A stretch of 20,660 bases of DNA from Atkinsonella hypoxylon (GCA_000729835.1 JFHB01000336.1:1-20660); one strand, 5' to 3'. Shown: positions 9,693-19,949, counted from the first letter of the stretch. A program made the numbers and translations. Notes: a model not told the origin generated them from the sequence alone.

Positions 9693-10683
9693 ATGTCGAC
9701 AGCCACTGTTACCGTCACTGACACCCAGCCTCAACCCATGACAGCTGATACTATTCTCCGATTGTTCCCCGACATTGACACGAGCTCGGAGGCACTTTCC
9801 GGCCACGATGAGGAACAAATTCGATTGATGGATGAGGTTTGCATTGTCCTCGATAACGATGATATGCCCGTTGGCAAGGCTAGCAAAAAACTCTGTGAGA
9901 AATGCCGCCCCCGATCGATTCTCAGCGGTCGTGGTCGTGGACGTGGGCGTGGGCGTGGACGTGGTGGGAACCCGGTTTATGGCTTGTCGACTAACAAGGG
10001 ACTGGGCAGGTCACTTGATGTCCAACATTGACAAGGGCTTGTTGCATCGAGCCTTTTCCGTCTTCCTGTTCAATGAAAAGAACGAGTTGCTCCTGCAGCA
10101 GCGCGCTTCGGAAAAGATCACGTTCCCGGACATGTGGACCAACACTTGCTGCTCGCACCCTCTGGCTGTGTCTGGAGAGACAGGCTCAAATCTGTCTGAC
10201 GCTATCGAGGGTGCAAAGCGCGCAGCTCAGCGAAAATTGGACCATGAGCTTGGCATTAAGAAGGAGCAGGTCCCTATTGAGAAGTTTAAGTTCCTCACCC
10301 GAATTCATTATAAGGCTCCCAGCGATGGTAAATGGGGAGAGCACGAGAGTACGGTTCAAACCCTCACCACTTGAGTCTGGTGCCTTGCAAGGGTACCAAA
10401 GACTTGAAACTTTGTCAAATAAGAGCGTGGCTAATGCTGTGGACCTCTAGTTGACTACATCTTGTTCATCAAGACCCACGTTGATATCGACATTAACCCC
10501 AACGAAGTTCAGGCTACTCAATATGTCAGCGCCGAAAAGCTCAAGCAGCTATTTGAGGAGCCCAACTTAAAGTTCACGCCCTGGTTCAAGCTTATTTGCA
10601 ACTCAATGCTGTTTGAGTGGTGGCAGAATCTCGATTCTGGCCTTGAGAAATACATCAATGAGCAGCAGATCCGTCGTATGTGA
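9693..10683 (+). CDS. IDI1: isopentenyl-diphosphate delta-isomerase
   Basis: Three exons, 9693-9894, 10010-10348 and 10451-10683, give 257 residues, normal for the type I enzyme. It interconverts isopentenyl and dimethylallyl diphosphate in the mevalonate route to sterols, carotenoids and prenyl groups. Visible marks are LLHRAFSVFLF (78-88), the active-site segment TNTCCSHP (111-118; one of C114/C115 is the catalytic cysteine), a Nudix-like helix from A139 to G149, and the second active-site segment WGEHE (176-180) followed by IDYILF. Intron 1 is 115 bp (GTGAGA, branch CTAAC at 9991, acceptor CAG); intron 2 is 102 bp (GTACGG to TAG). Both splice choices rebuild family-conserved junctions (KKLC-HLM and HE-IDY). 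Intron 1 contains an unusual GTGGNC hexamer array. Retaining it would frameshift the protein to a stop at 10029-10031. Confidence 0.96.
9931..9966 (+). repeat. GTGGNC hexamer array inside intron 1 of the isomerase gene
   Basis: Six successive hexamers of the form GTGGNC run from 9931 to 9966, the last ending in G instead of C. They continue into GGGAACCC. The G-rich RNA strand has closely spaced GG/GGG runs and could form a two-layer G-quadruplex. It lies between the donor at 9895 and the branch site near 9991. Confidence 0.8.
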
Positions 10684-12867
10684 ATGCTCATGAGAGAAAT
10701 GAACAAGTGCATGCCGTATAGAGAGTCATGGTAGTAAATAATGGCAGGGGAAGATGGGACTATGCTATAAATAGCTCAGCCATGAGATCATGCAATTGAC
10801 GGAAGAAACGACTGGACATGGAGCGTATTGTGCAGAAAGTAGTAGTATAGTGAAATTTGCCCTCGTGGTGGAAAAGAAACATGACGTATTCTTGGCAGAA
10901 TAGAGGCCCACGAGGCCTACCCCCACCAAATGTGAGCATCCAAGAAGCGTTGCGCTTAATTGTCAGGACCAGCAATCATTAATAACAAACACAATGGGCC
11001 AACATCACCCATGCTCGACGTCCATACTCCTTCACCCGCCTGGCAACATAAGCAACATGGGCTCATACACCACACTCACAAATTAACTCAACACGGCGGA
11101 ATACACTCAGTGCAATGTGAAGATCGACAGAAGTTTGAATGCCAAGCACGGCTAGTTACATTCTTGTCACATTCGTGTTGGACTTTGTGACCATCGGCCT
11201 ATTGCGACAGTTTATCTAGGCTTCTCACTGGCTCGATAAGTAACAAGAGTCTGGTCGCAAGCTCGCACAAGGGGAATGTGATGACGTCCGTTTGGTCAGC
11301 CACGTAATCAGACCCGGCCTATCGTGCAATGCTGGCTCAAGCGTCGACACACCATTCAGTACAAGATGTCATAATGCAACATGCAAGGCTGCATTGCCGC
11401 GTGACCAACGACCAACGGATGGGCGTGGTGAGGCCACGGAGGCGGAGGCGCCCGCACCGGCATGGACACAGCGACATAGCGACACAGCGACACAGCGACA
11501 CGACGACACCCCAACACAGCAGCAACACAGCAACAGAACACACAACACACAGCGTCCAATCTCAGGGTGTCATTCACCTGCCGAGCCCGCCGTGGCTGGC
11601 GTCCGAAAGCCCCGCCTGGCCTTCCAGAGCCTCCCCTGGTCTGCGACTTCATTGGGGGCACCGCCCGCGGCGATCATCGTGTCATGGCTCCTTCTAGCAT
11701 CGGGATCCACGACCCGGCCTCCGCTGATTCAAGCTTGATTCTGCGGACATGGCCATGACGCTGGCCGTTAGCCTCTTGGCCACGAGATCGTTCTGCGGAA
11801 CCGAACAGAGGCTGATCTTCTGACCTGATTCTACGGAGCTGCTTGTCGTCTTGGCGATTGCATGATTGCATTGCTCTGCTATTTCCGCCCTGCTCTGCTC
11901 CGCTCGAGGCCAACAAGCTGTCGACGTGTGTTGCGGCTTGTCTTGTTCGATTTCGTGACTGACAGCAGCTATGCTAAGTCCAGGATGGATTCCATTCTCC
12001 TGGCGGACGTGATTGTCATTGTTTCTTCATCTCCAGAATGTTCTGCATTTGGACGACTCGCGACTCGATGGTATCTAGCCTCAGACATACAGGGTCTCGG
12101 CCCATGCACCATAAGTTAAGCTTGCCCACCCCAGCCCAGTCGCTCCTTCCTTCCCTTTTCTTTCTTATCTCATGCTACACTTACATTGCTCAAGTATCCG
12201 GGCTTGCAACCCATCTCCCTTTTCTATCTCCCTTTCTTTACCGTTTCTTCATCTAACGACTTGTCTCGTCGTCTATTGCTGTCCATACTCCTTCTCTCGT
12301 GCTAAGGCTGCTCTTATTCACTTCATACTGTGTGTGCAGACACATTCCGTGTTGTTGGACTCGCCATCCACGCACGCAAAAACAAAACCCTGGTTCTTAA
12401 CAATAGAACCACCTCTTATTATTCACGGGTCCTTCTCCGCGTCCCTCTCCCGTGTCATCTTTCGGGCATGACTCGTCGCGAACGATATTCTGCTGGCATC
12501 ATTACTAGTGACTGGGCAACAGTTTGCAAAATGTAAAATCCATGAGCCTTTGCATCCTCCCTTTTTTTTTTGGTCAGGTACCAACAACAAGAACGGGCGA
12601 GGAAAAGTGGTGGCCGAAAAGAAGAACAATCCTGTGGTAATCTCTTACAGAGCTCACTTTTCTCTTTGCTTCTGGTGACTGGCTGCCAACCATTTTTGAG
12701 TGTTCCATGTGCCTTTCCTGGCCTGCTTTCGGATGCAAGCAGGATAGAATGCCCTCCCAGTTTTATACGATTCTCATATCCCCATGTCTCTTAGTATCAG
12801 CTTGCACTCTATACTGTCAATATTGGTCTAACAGTCTAGGCAGAAGTAAACAAAAACGTCCTCCAAC
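10684..12867. other. 2.2-kb gene-free stretch upstream of the acetyltransferase
   Basis: No gene is recognised. The first part is the 3' flank of the isomerase gene. An 8-bp repeat array is at 11465-11504. From about 12120 to 12310 the plus strand is strongly pyrimidine-rich (runs such as CTCCCTTTTCT), like a fungal promoter or long 5' leader of the acetyltransferase gene. Open frames of 60-150 codons overlap in different frames and show no family features. Confidence 0.55.
11465..11510. repeat. 8-bp tandem repeat (GACACAGC)
   Basis: About five copies of GACACAGC or one-to-two-base variants run from 11465 to 11504 and then decay into GACACC and CAACACAG-like words until about 11550. The 8-bp period does not keep a reading frame, which argues against a coding role. 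Confidence 0.8.
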
Positions 12868-13823
12868 ATGGCGCAGGTCAGTCATGTCGAAAATCAGGTT
12901 CAACCCAAGTCAGCACTTTCCTTGATCCCGTATGGATGGTCATTCGAAGTTCGCGAACTGAAAACGAGTCATCGACGTGAGGCTGGCCTGGCTCTTGCAC
13001 AGAGCTTTGCCGCTGATCCTCTGTCATTGTATCTTATGGGCATCGATAATGCGACTTGTTGGTCGTCGGAGAAGCTTTGGAAGCTTCATGTTCGGCTCAT
13101 GACGTATACATATGCTTCGTATAAGTTTCGAGGCATTGCCACTACAATTGGTCCGGATTATGATGCTATTGCCCTGTGGTATGTATTAGGTTTTTGTGTT
13201 ATTCGAGCTAGATAGATGTAGAGCCCAATTTCCTACAGCTAGATACATTTCAACGGCAATTCTCTTCATGTTAACATTTGTGCAGGATGCCCCCAGGAAC
13301 CACAAATGACGACTGGCTCGCCACTCTATGGAGCGGGACATGGAGGGTCTTTTATCAACTTCCACGCGAGAGCCGGAAACGGTTCTTCGAAACTCTTCCT
13401 GCGCTTCATGACGCCAAGGCCGAGATTATGGGCGATCGTAATAACGACTGCTATTATCTGGGCTACATCGGTACAAAGGCAAGTGCTCGAGGAAGAGGAT
13501 ATGCAAGCAAATTGTTGATGCACATGATGTACAAGGTGAGAATTTGAGTGTGAGCGCGTCCGTTTAGCTGAGACCAGAAATGAAACATCTACTAACCTCT
13601 CCCACTTTATTCTTTTCCTTAGGCCGACGGGGAGAACCGTGCTATTTATCTGGAGTCTTCCAATATGGTCAATAACGAATTCTACACCAAATTTGGATTC
13701 GACTTCCGCAAGGAAATCGTCCTTACTCGTGCACCGGTTCCAGTGCGACTTTACTGTATGGTTCGTGAGCCCCAGAATGACAAGGCAAGCAGCTCTGTCG
13801 ATTCTGGCCTCGAGAAGGAGTGA
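12868..13823 (+). CDS. GNAT-family N-acetyltransferase
   Basis: Three exons, 12868-13178, 13286-13535 and 13623-13823, give 253 residues. Introns are 107 bp (GTATGT to CAG) and 87 bp (GTGAGA to TAG, with TACTAAC branch). The second half carries the GNAT acetyl-CoA-binding core: the beta strand YLGYIGTK, the pyrophosphate loop A171-R-G-R-G-Y-A177 (matching R/Q-x-x-G-x-G/A), the following helix, and the terminal motif with N-x-x-FYTKFGFDF. The N-terminal half (residues 1-105) is typical of fungal acetyltransferase-like proteins of unknown substrate. Predicted to transfer acetyl from acetyl-CoA to an amine; substrate and location are unknown, and no signal peptide is seen. It is convergent with the replication protein A gene. 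The start at 12868 has a good context (CCAACATGG). Confidence 0.9.
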
Positions 13824-14207
13824 AAGATTGGACCAGTGAAGGGAGAGGGCAGTGTTTATGTGTCTTGTTCTTTGTCTCTCTTCCATACACGTTACACGTG
13901 ACCTCTCTCTTTTTTTTTTTTTTTTCCCAACGCCATTGTCACTAGTTATGCCCTGACGCCTTTACACTCGTTTTGTTACACATCTCGTCCTGACGTCTTT
14001 TATCGACTCAGATTGAAAACTGTAGTGAGTAGCAACCGCTACCATGACACTCTTTCTTACTTTAAAAAACAAAAGAGCAGCCCTTTCTACCATCCCGAAT
14101 CGCTACATCACGTCCCATCGTGCATTAAATGTCTCATCATCATCTGGAATCGCTCTCAAGTCAGTTTTTATAAGCAACTCCTCCTCGCCCTTGTCCGTTG
14201 ACTATTT
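13824..14207. other. convergent 3' region
   Basis: Between two convergent stop codons lie 384 bp with a 16-T run at 13910-13925 and a CACGTG word at 13895-13900. This should hold the 3' ends of both transcripts, which may overlap. No gene is seen. Confidence 0.5.
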
Positions 14208-15203
14208 CTAATACTCCAAGATAGCCCAGGTCTCATCATCAACGGTCGGGTAGATTAAACCCTGGCCCAACAACTCATCTGAAGCCGTTAAAACATCCCT
14301 CACCGACATGCCCGTTGAGCTACTAATGACATTCAGGTGGATGCCCTCATTACCCCCGGGTGCCTGACTGATAAAAGTAAACATCTTCCTCGCCAACGGG
14401 CCACAGCCCGACAGCTTACTCAACGCCTGTCCCGCCCCCGCCCCCGCCCCATTCTCATAGTTGCCCCCATCAACAAACATGCTGTCCCCATCCGCGCCGT
14501 TGGCACCGCCACCCTGTTGACCTAGAGGCCCCTTGGTGAAGAATAAATGCACATACGTCGCCTCCAACAAGTGATAGTTCACCTCGTTAAAATCCGTCAC
14601 CGGGCGTATAACGTGCGCGCTGACATGACGCTTATTTGAGAAGCTCTTGAGTCGCCCCCACACACGCACATGCGAGTCCAGCTCGTACTCTGCATTTGAA
14701 TCATCCTGCTTATCCACGTCGATCCACTTCTTGACCTCTACTTGGCCTGTCCCGTCGTCTATCTTGAGCGTGATATTCGTGGGCTGCAGGTTCACGCTAC
14801 GGACTTGGCCGACAAAGGTTATTTGCGTGACGGTCACGTTGTCGATCTTGAAGTCGGCGCCTGCGTAGGCTTCTTCTGCTTCGAGGATTTGCTTGATTGT
14901 GACGGGGCGGAGGGATTCATCGTGGTAGGACTTTTTTTTTGGTGGAGAATTGCATTAGTAGACCGACGCATACTAACTTCCTTGACACGTCGCGAATGAT
15001 TCTGAGCTTACTTTGCTGCCGCCTTGGCTGCCTTGCTGTGAGCCGCCGGCTAGGAAGCCGCCTGAGTCGTCGCCGCCTTGGGCGCCGTAGCCGGTTGTTG
15101 AGTAGCCTGCGTATGCTGCTTGGGGGATGTTAGATCGGGTGGTTTATGGAGTATGCTTTTTAGTCATTTCTAGGAGGCCATGTGCTGATTTGGACGTACA
15201 CAT
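14208..15203 (-). CDS. RFA2: replication protein A 32-kDa subunit (RPA2/Rfa2)
   Basis: Three exons on the minus strand, 15200-15203, 15012-15115 and 14208-14930, give 276 residues. The first coding exon is only ATGT, so the intron splits codon 2. The protein is the middle subunit of the heterotrimeric single-stranded-DNA-binding complex used in replication, repair and checkpoint signalling. Residues 1-36 are the Gly/Ser/Tyr-rich N-terminal tail that is normally phosphorylated. SLRPVTIKQI (41-50) is the family entry motif. An OB fold follows (FVGQVRSVN, DGTGQVEVKKW, VRVWGRLKSF), then a Gly-rich linker (about 175-205) and a C-terminal winged-helix domain ending in LLGQGLIYPTVDDETWAILEY. Intron 1 (15116-15199) has a tandem AAGCAG acceptor; intron 2 (14931-15011) ends in nine A and a G. 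A paired ACGCG element lies 76-96 bp upstream, consistent with G1/S control. Confidence 0.94.
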
Positions 15204-15278
15204 TGTTGGGGATGGGGGTTTGCGGTGGTTGCGTGAACGGGAGAAATCTACCGGGAGGTGAAGGTGTCTGGTTCTGGG

Positions 15279-15299
15279 AGACGCGTTTGAGGCGCGTCT
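15279..15299 (-). promoter_or_regulatory. paired MCB-like element (ACGCG inverted repeat)
   Basis: Arms AGACGCG (15279-15285) and CGCGTCT (15293-15299) are exact reverse complements with a 7-nt spacer. The left arm is part of a full MluI cell-cycle box, ACGCGT (15281-15286). It lies 76-96 bp upstream of the RPA subunit start. MBF (Mbp1/Swi6) binds ACGCG boxes and drives DNA-synthesis genes at G1/S in yeasts; that it acts here is inference. Confidence 0.6.
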
Positions 15300-15787
15300 G
15301 GTGTAAAGTGATATTGGTTGGCTGCCCCGCGCTGAAGCGTGGTAGGACGGCAGGCGGGTTCTTGGTGGGTGACAGTGCTGAAATCCACGACAGCCATATT
15401 ATATATCAGCCTTGCACTATTGGCGGCTTTCCATGTCGTCCCAGTGCCTCATCACGCATCATACTTGAAGTGGACTGACTTCATGGCTTACGGTTTGCAG
15501 CTTGCGTAAAAGTATCTTGGTTAATAATAACCTCTTGAGTGCAAGTAAGACTACACTTCCGTGGCTCTATGGAGTGAGCAATGTTGTGATTGGCCAACAT
15601 TTCTTGTTTGAGCACGGGAGAGATAGGCCAGCCACATGCGGCTGGGTAGAGACGGGGCAAAACGAGGCTTGTGATAAATCAATTCTTCTTTTCGGTATGG
15701 AAACTGATGTATTGTGTACGGAATATCCCTCAGCATCTATGAGGGAGGGATTTATTGGCTAACAATACAATGCCGACGTGGTGGGAA

Positions 15788-15807
15788 ATACGGAATAATA
15801 CGGAATA
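15788..15807. repeat. tandem 10-bp repeat ATACGGAATA
   Basis: ATACGGAATA occurs twice back to back at 15788-15797 and 15798-15807, with a further TACGGAATA at 15718-15726. Located midway in the divergent region; role unknown. Confidence 0.75.
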
Positions 15808-16317
15808 CTGGACTACTAGAATTTCATCTTCCATGGACTAGTCTAGAAGCATCTACAGAGTTTGTAACGAGTGATGATTATCAGACTAGATGACTTGGAC
15901 CGTGATTGGAAAGCAGAGCTGCCCCCACTCCAGCCAGTCACTCGCTTTTGCCTCGGCATACGTGGACACAGACGTTGCTGGCCTGGCCCCCACGAGACGA
16001 TGGACGCCAACCATCCAGAGCTTCCCCAGCTTTTTTGACACCCGACATCACTTGAGCCAAGCTATCGGCCACTTCTCCTCGACAACCTGTCTCCTCATCA
16101 AATCTATGTACAAAGTCTCTTCTGTCTTGTAAACTCACTCCATTTTTATTCATTCTCTCTGCGTTTTGCTTCTGCGTGTAAACAGGCTGTGACTTCCCCT
16201 TTTTTTTCGAGTAAAAGCCGCCCGACTACGCTGGTTTGAGCAACATCGCCTATTGCTGCAGCTACATCGAACGACTAGAGCCATCTCGTGTGCGCCCTTT
16301 CCCCTTCTCCCTGCGTC

Positions 16318-19300
16318 ATGGGCAGATCACAGACTGCTACTCTTCCCATTGTCCCACTCGCCCGAGGATCCGTCCTCCTCCCTGGCTTGATCCAGCGCAT
16401 CTCCGTCAACTCGAGTCGACCTGATATTCCGGCGCTTCTTGCGCACGTGTACGAGCAAGCAGCCGCCAAAGGACCCGATGGCCGCATCGACAGTATACCC
16501 ATTGTTTGCGTTCCACTTTCATCGCCGTACGTAGGCCCGACTGGCCAATTTCTTCTCAATAATGGAGAAGAGGTAGACACATCGCAGGTCGAGGAGATAA
16601 ATCCCGGGAGCGCCAAGAAGGCCGACGTGTTTGGCTTTGGTGTCGCTGCCAAAATCATCGGCATCGATGGTCGCGGCTCAGGAGAGTTTGCTCTGCGCGT
16701 GGAGGGAATCTCACGAGTTAGGGTCGACAATATTGCCCGGGAACGGCCGTTCTTCCAAGGCAGAGTAACGTTTTTCAACGATGACAGTAAGTGGCAAACT
16801 CCGTGGGCCGTCATCCCTGACCCAATTACTCAAATTGAAAAGATGCTGAAACTTATCCCTCTTAGTTGATATTAGCGACAAACAGCTCCAGGACCTCTTC
16901 GCCCTCCTGAAAGCTCAATCTCGCGAGCTTGTCACGATTTTACGGATTTCATCGCTGCTGCCTCGCACGAAAGGTGGCCCCGCTCTATCGCCGGGCCTGA
17001 CCAAACGACTTGAGATGCTCATCATGAGGAGAGAGATTAAAGAGGCAGGCCTGCTCGCCGATTTTATGTCAAACCTTGTGGAAGCATCTCATGAGGAGAA
17101 GCTCGGCGTATTAGCCGCGCTGGATGTCAAAGTCCGAATCACAAAAGTTCTAGAGCTGCTGGAGCGACAAGTCGGAGGCATCAAGAATAATTTCAAAATC
17201 ACAACGTTCACATCTGTTCCTGTCCAGATTCTTGACAGGCTAAACGACAATCCAAACAAGCGCAACAGTGGTGGTCTACCAATCCCAGGGTTGAGCTTCC
17301 TGCCGTCCAATGGCCAGGCTCCACCGAGTAATGATCAAGGTGACGAGCAGGAAGCCAATGAGTTAGATGAACTCAAGAAGAAGCTCCAGAATGCTCAACT
17401 CCCCGCCGATGTTGCCAAAGCAGTGGACAGGGAACTGCGCAGGCTGCAAAAGATGATGCCTATGAACCAGGAATATCAGGTTACCCGGAACTGGCTCGAA
17501 ACGGTATCCGAAATCCCATGGGCCGTCATGACAGATGACAGACTTGGACCGGAGACCTTGACGAGAGCACGAAAACAGTTAGACGAGGATCACTACGGCT
17601 TAGACAAGGTGAAGAAGAGGCTGATCGAGTATCTTGCTGTCTTGCGTCTCAAGCAATCTCTCAACGACGATGTGGAGGAACAGATACGCAAAGCAGAAGC
17701 AGAGGCTTGTTCTGCTAACCACAGCAAGCAAGAGGATCGCGAGTACAGTAGCAACGATCACTCTTCACCTTCTCCCGAGCATAATGCCAAACTCCAGATT
17801 CTCAAGTCCAAGAAAATGGTGGACAAGTCTCCCATCATGCTCCTCGTCGGACCTCCAGGTGTCGGCAAGACCAGTCTGGCCAAGTCGGTCGCCACAGCTC
17901 TCGGTAGAAAGTTCCATCGCATCTCCCTCGGAGGCGTCAGGGATGAAGCCGAGATTCGCGGCCACCGCCGGACATACGTCGCAGCCATGCCGGGCCTGAT
18001 TGTGCAAGGTCTACGAAAAGTCGGTGTCGCGAACCCAGTGTTCCTGCTCGACGAGATCGACAAGATTGGCATGGCCAGCATCCACGGCGACCCATCGGCC
18101 GCTATGCTCGAGGTGCTTGACCCGGAACAGAATCACACGTTCCAGGACCACTACATAGGCATGCCTATTGATCTGTCCAAGATCCTCTTCATTGCCACGG
18201 CCAACAACCTGGACACGATCCCCGCGCCGCTGTTGGACCGCATGGAGATGATCTACCTGCCAGGGTATACGACACTTGAGAAGCGCCATATCGCTATGCA
18301 GCACCTCGTGCCCAAGCAGATTCGAGCCAATGGATTAGCCGAGGGCCAGGTCATCTTTGACCGGGATGTCGTGTCCAAGATTATCGAGTCGTACACTCGT
18401 GAATCAGGAGTTCGCAATTTGGAACGAGAGATCGGCTCCGTTTGCCGTGCCAAGGCTGTCGAGTATGCGGAAGCACGAGATGCTGGTCGCACCGAGTTCT
18501 ACAGACCGCGCCTGACTGTCGAAGACATCGAAGCCATTCTCGGCATCGAGAAGTTTGAGGAGGAAATCGCCGAGAAGACGAGCCGTCCTGGAATCGTGAC
18601 AGGTCTGGTGGCGTATAGTTCGGGCGGCAACGGCAGCATCTTGTTCATCGAAGTAGCCGACATGCCCGGCAATGGCAGGGTTCAGCTCACTGGTAAACTG
18701 GGCGATGTGCTCAAGGAGAGCGTTGAAGTCGCGTTAACTTGGGTCAAGGCTCATGCCTACGAACTAGGTCTCACACCAGAGCCAACGACGGATATCATGA
18801 AGGACCGAAGCATACATGTTCACTGTCCCTCAGGCGCCATTCCCAAAGACGGACCGAGCAGTGGTATCGGTCAAGCCATTGCTCTCATCTCCCTATTTTC
18901 GGGCAAGCCTGTGCCACCCACTATAGCTATGACGGTACGTACCTTTTTTTTTTTTTTGGGTTTTCTCTCGCTCTTCCATCTTCTTGTACCACGGTGTTGT
19001 GCAGTATGCCATCTTTTTGTTTGGATCAGCGGTGTACCCTGTGTATAACCAAGACGATTCTGGCACGTTTCATTTGTCAAATAACGTGTTCACATACATG
19101 CATTGTTTCGCATGACACGTGAACCAGCGCTCATGACAACACATACACACTTTTTCTTGTGTGATGCATGCTATTCCCATTCCACTGACGGCTTCCATCT
19201 CTTTAGGGCGAGATTTCCCTTCGTGGGCGTGTGACTGCCGTAGGTGGTATCAAGGAGAAACTCATTGGTGCTCTGCGTGCAGGAGTCAAAACAGTGCTGC

Positions 19301-19949
19301 TACCAGCTCAGAATCGCAAGGACGTCAAAGACCTTCCGCAGGAGGTCAAAGATGGGCTGCAAATTATCCATGTCAGGTAAGAGTTTTTTTACTTTTTTTC
19401 CTTTCTTCTTGTAAACCGTGTCATTGCTTCCCTCTTGGGATACACATTGTTCTTTCAAGCCTCTTGCGTCCGTCATGCAAGCCAATCCACCACAGGAATA
19501 AATTCGCGAGATGACGGATAGTGAGCTGGCGTAAGGGGAAGGGGAGGGGAAGAAAAAAAAAATCTCTCTATGGGAAATTTCAAAGACAAAGCCTTTTTCG
19601 GGAATCTACGACGTATTCCGTCTCGAGTAGAGAACCTTCCCCCCCCTTTCTCCGTGCAAATCATCATGTCATTGCACGGAGAATTTTCCTTTTTACTTCC
19701 CTAGTTCTTTTTTTTCCAGTATTTGTCAAACACCCTGGTCATCACTGACTGGGGGTTGTCTATCACATTGCATTGAGCCCAGGCTTTGTCCTGATTTAGG
19801 CAAAAATGAATAACCGAAGCCTGAAGAGGAGCCTAACAAATTTTTTTTTCCTTTGCTACAGTCACATTTGGGAAGCGATCCGCCTCGTATGGCCTGACTC
19901 GCATTGGGCGGCAGATAGTCAATATGCCGATATAGAGAGCCGTTTGTAG
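16318..19949 (+). CDS. LONP2: peroxisomal Lon protease (ATP-dependent)
   Basis: Four exons, 16318-16786, 16866-18934, 19207-19376 and 19862-19949, give 931 residues, the usual size of peroxisomal Lon in filamentous fungi. It degrades damaged matrix proteins, including oxidised or misfolded beta-oxidation enzymes. The N-terminal substrate-binding domain covers about 1-260 and starts TLPIVPLARGSVLLPG. The AAA+ module has Walker A GPPGVGKT (485-492) and Walker B FLLDEID (549-555). The protease domain carries the Ser-Lys dyad: S821 in DGPSSG and K864 in GGIKEK. The last three residues, SRL, are a type 1 peroxisomal targeting signal, and no mitochondrial presequence is seen, which separates it from mitochondrial Pim1. 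A charged, low-complexity linker lies at about 430-470. Introns are 79, 272 and 485 bp; the last two are long for this window. The ATG at 16318 is the first in-frame ATG. Confidence 0.95.
19648..19683 (+). repeat. hairpin in intron 3 of the Lon gene
   Basis: TTCTCCGTGCAA (19648-19659) and TTGCACGGAGAA (19672-19683) are exact reverse complements with a 12-nt loop. The stem has 12 perfect base pairs, so the intron RNA could fold into a stable hairpin. It is inside the 485-bp last intron. A small mobile-element remnant or a structured splicing element are both possible. Confidence 0.8.

Larger units (their letters stand above)
15204..16317. promoter_or_regulatory. divergent upstream region of the RPA subunit and Lon genes
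   Basis: These 1.1 kb separate two divergent starts and hold no recognised gene. Elements visible are the ACGCG inverted repeat at 15279-15299, a TATATAAT word on the minus strand near 15398-15406, three TACGGAATA words (15718-15726, 15789-15797, 15799-15807), and pyrimidine-rich sequence before the Lon start. A 49-codon open frame on the minus strand (15248-15397) begins right at the TATA-like word and is probably not translated. Confidence 0.5.

Noticed and set aside
15248..15397. 49-codon minus-strand frame upstream of the RPA subunit, a candidate upstream ORF.
   Set aside because: Its ATG lies directly at the TATA-like word, so it is probably upstream of the transcription start.
15951..15956. 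CCTCGG word upstream of Lon, resembling the FarA/Ctf1 fatty-acid-response core.
   Set aside because: A single 6-mer is expected by chance, and no second copy is seen in the Lon or ACBP upstream regions.
16177..16184. TGTAAACA, a forkhead-like word, 134 bp upstream of Lon.
   Set aside because: A single short match without supporting context.
16288..16317. Possible in-frame extension of Lon upstream of the ATG.
   Set aside because: It contains no ATG; using it would require a GTG start, and the ATG at 16318 gives the expected N-terminus.
5737..19949. The lipid and peroxisome genes (ACBP, isomerase, Lon) as a functional cluster.
   Set aside because: They are interleaved with END3, RPA2 and an acetyltransferase, on mixed strands with long spacers; all are housekeeping genes.
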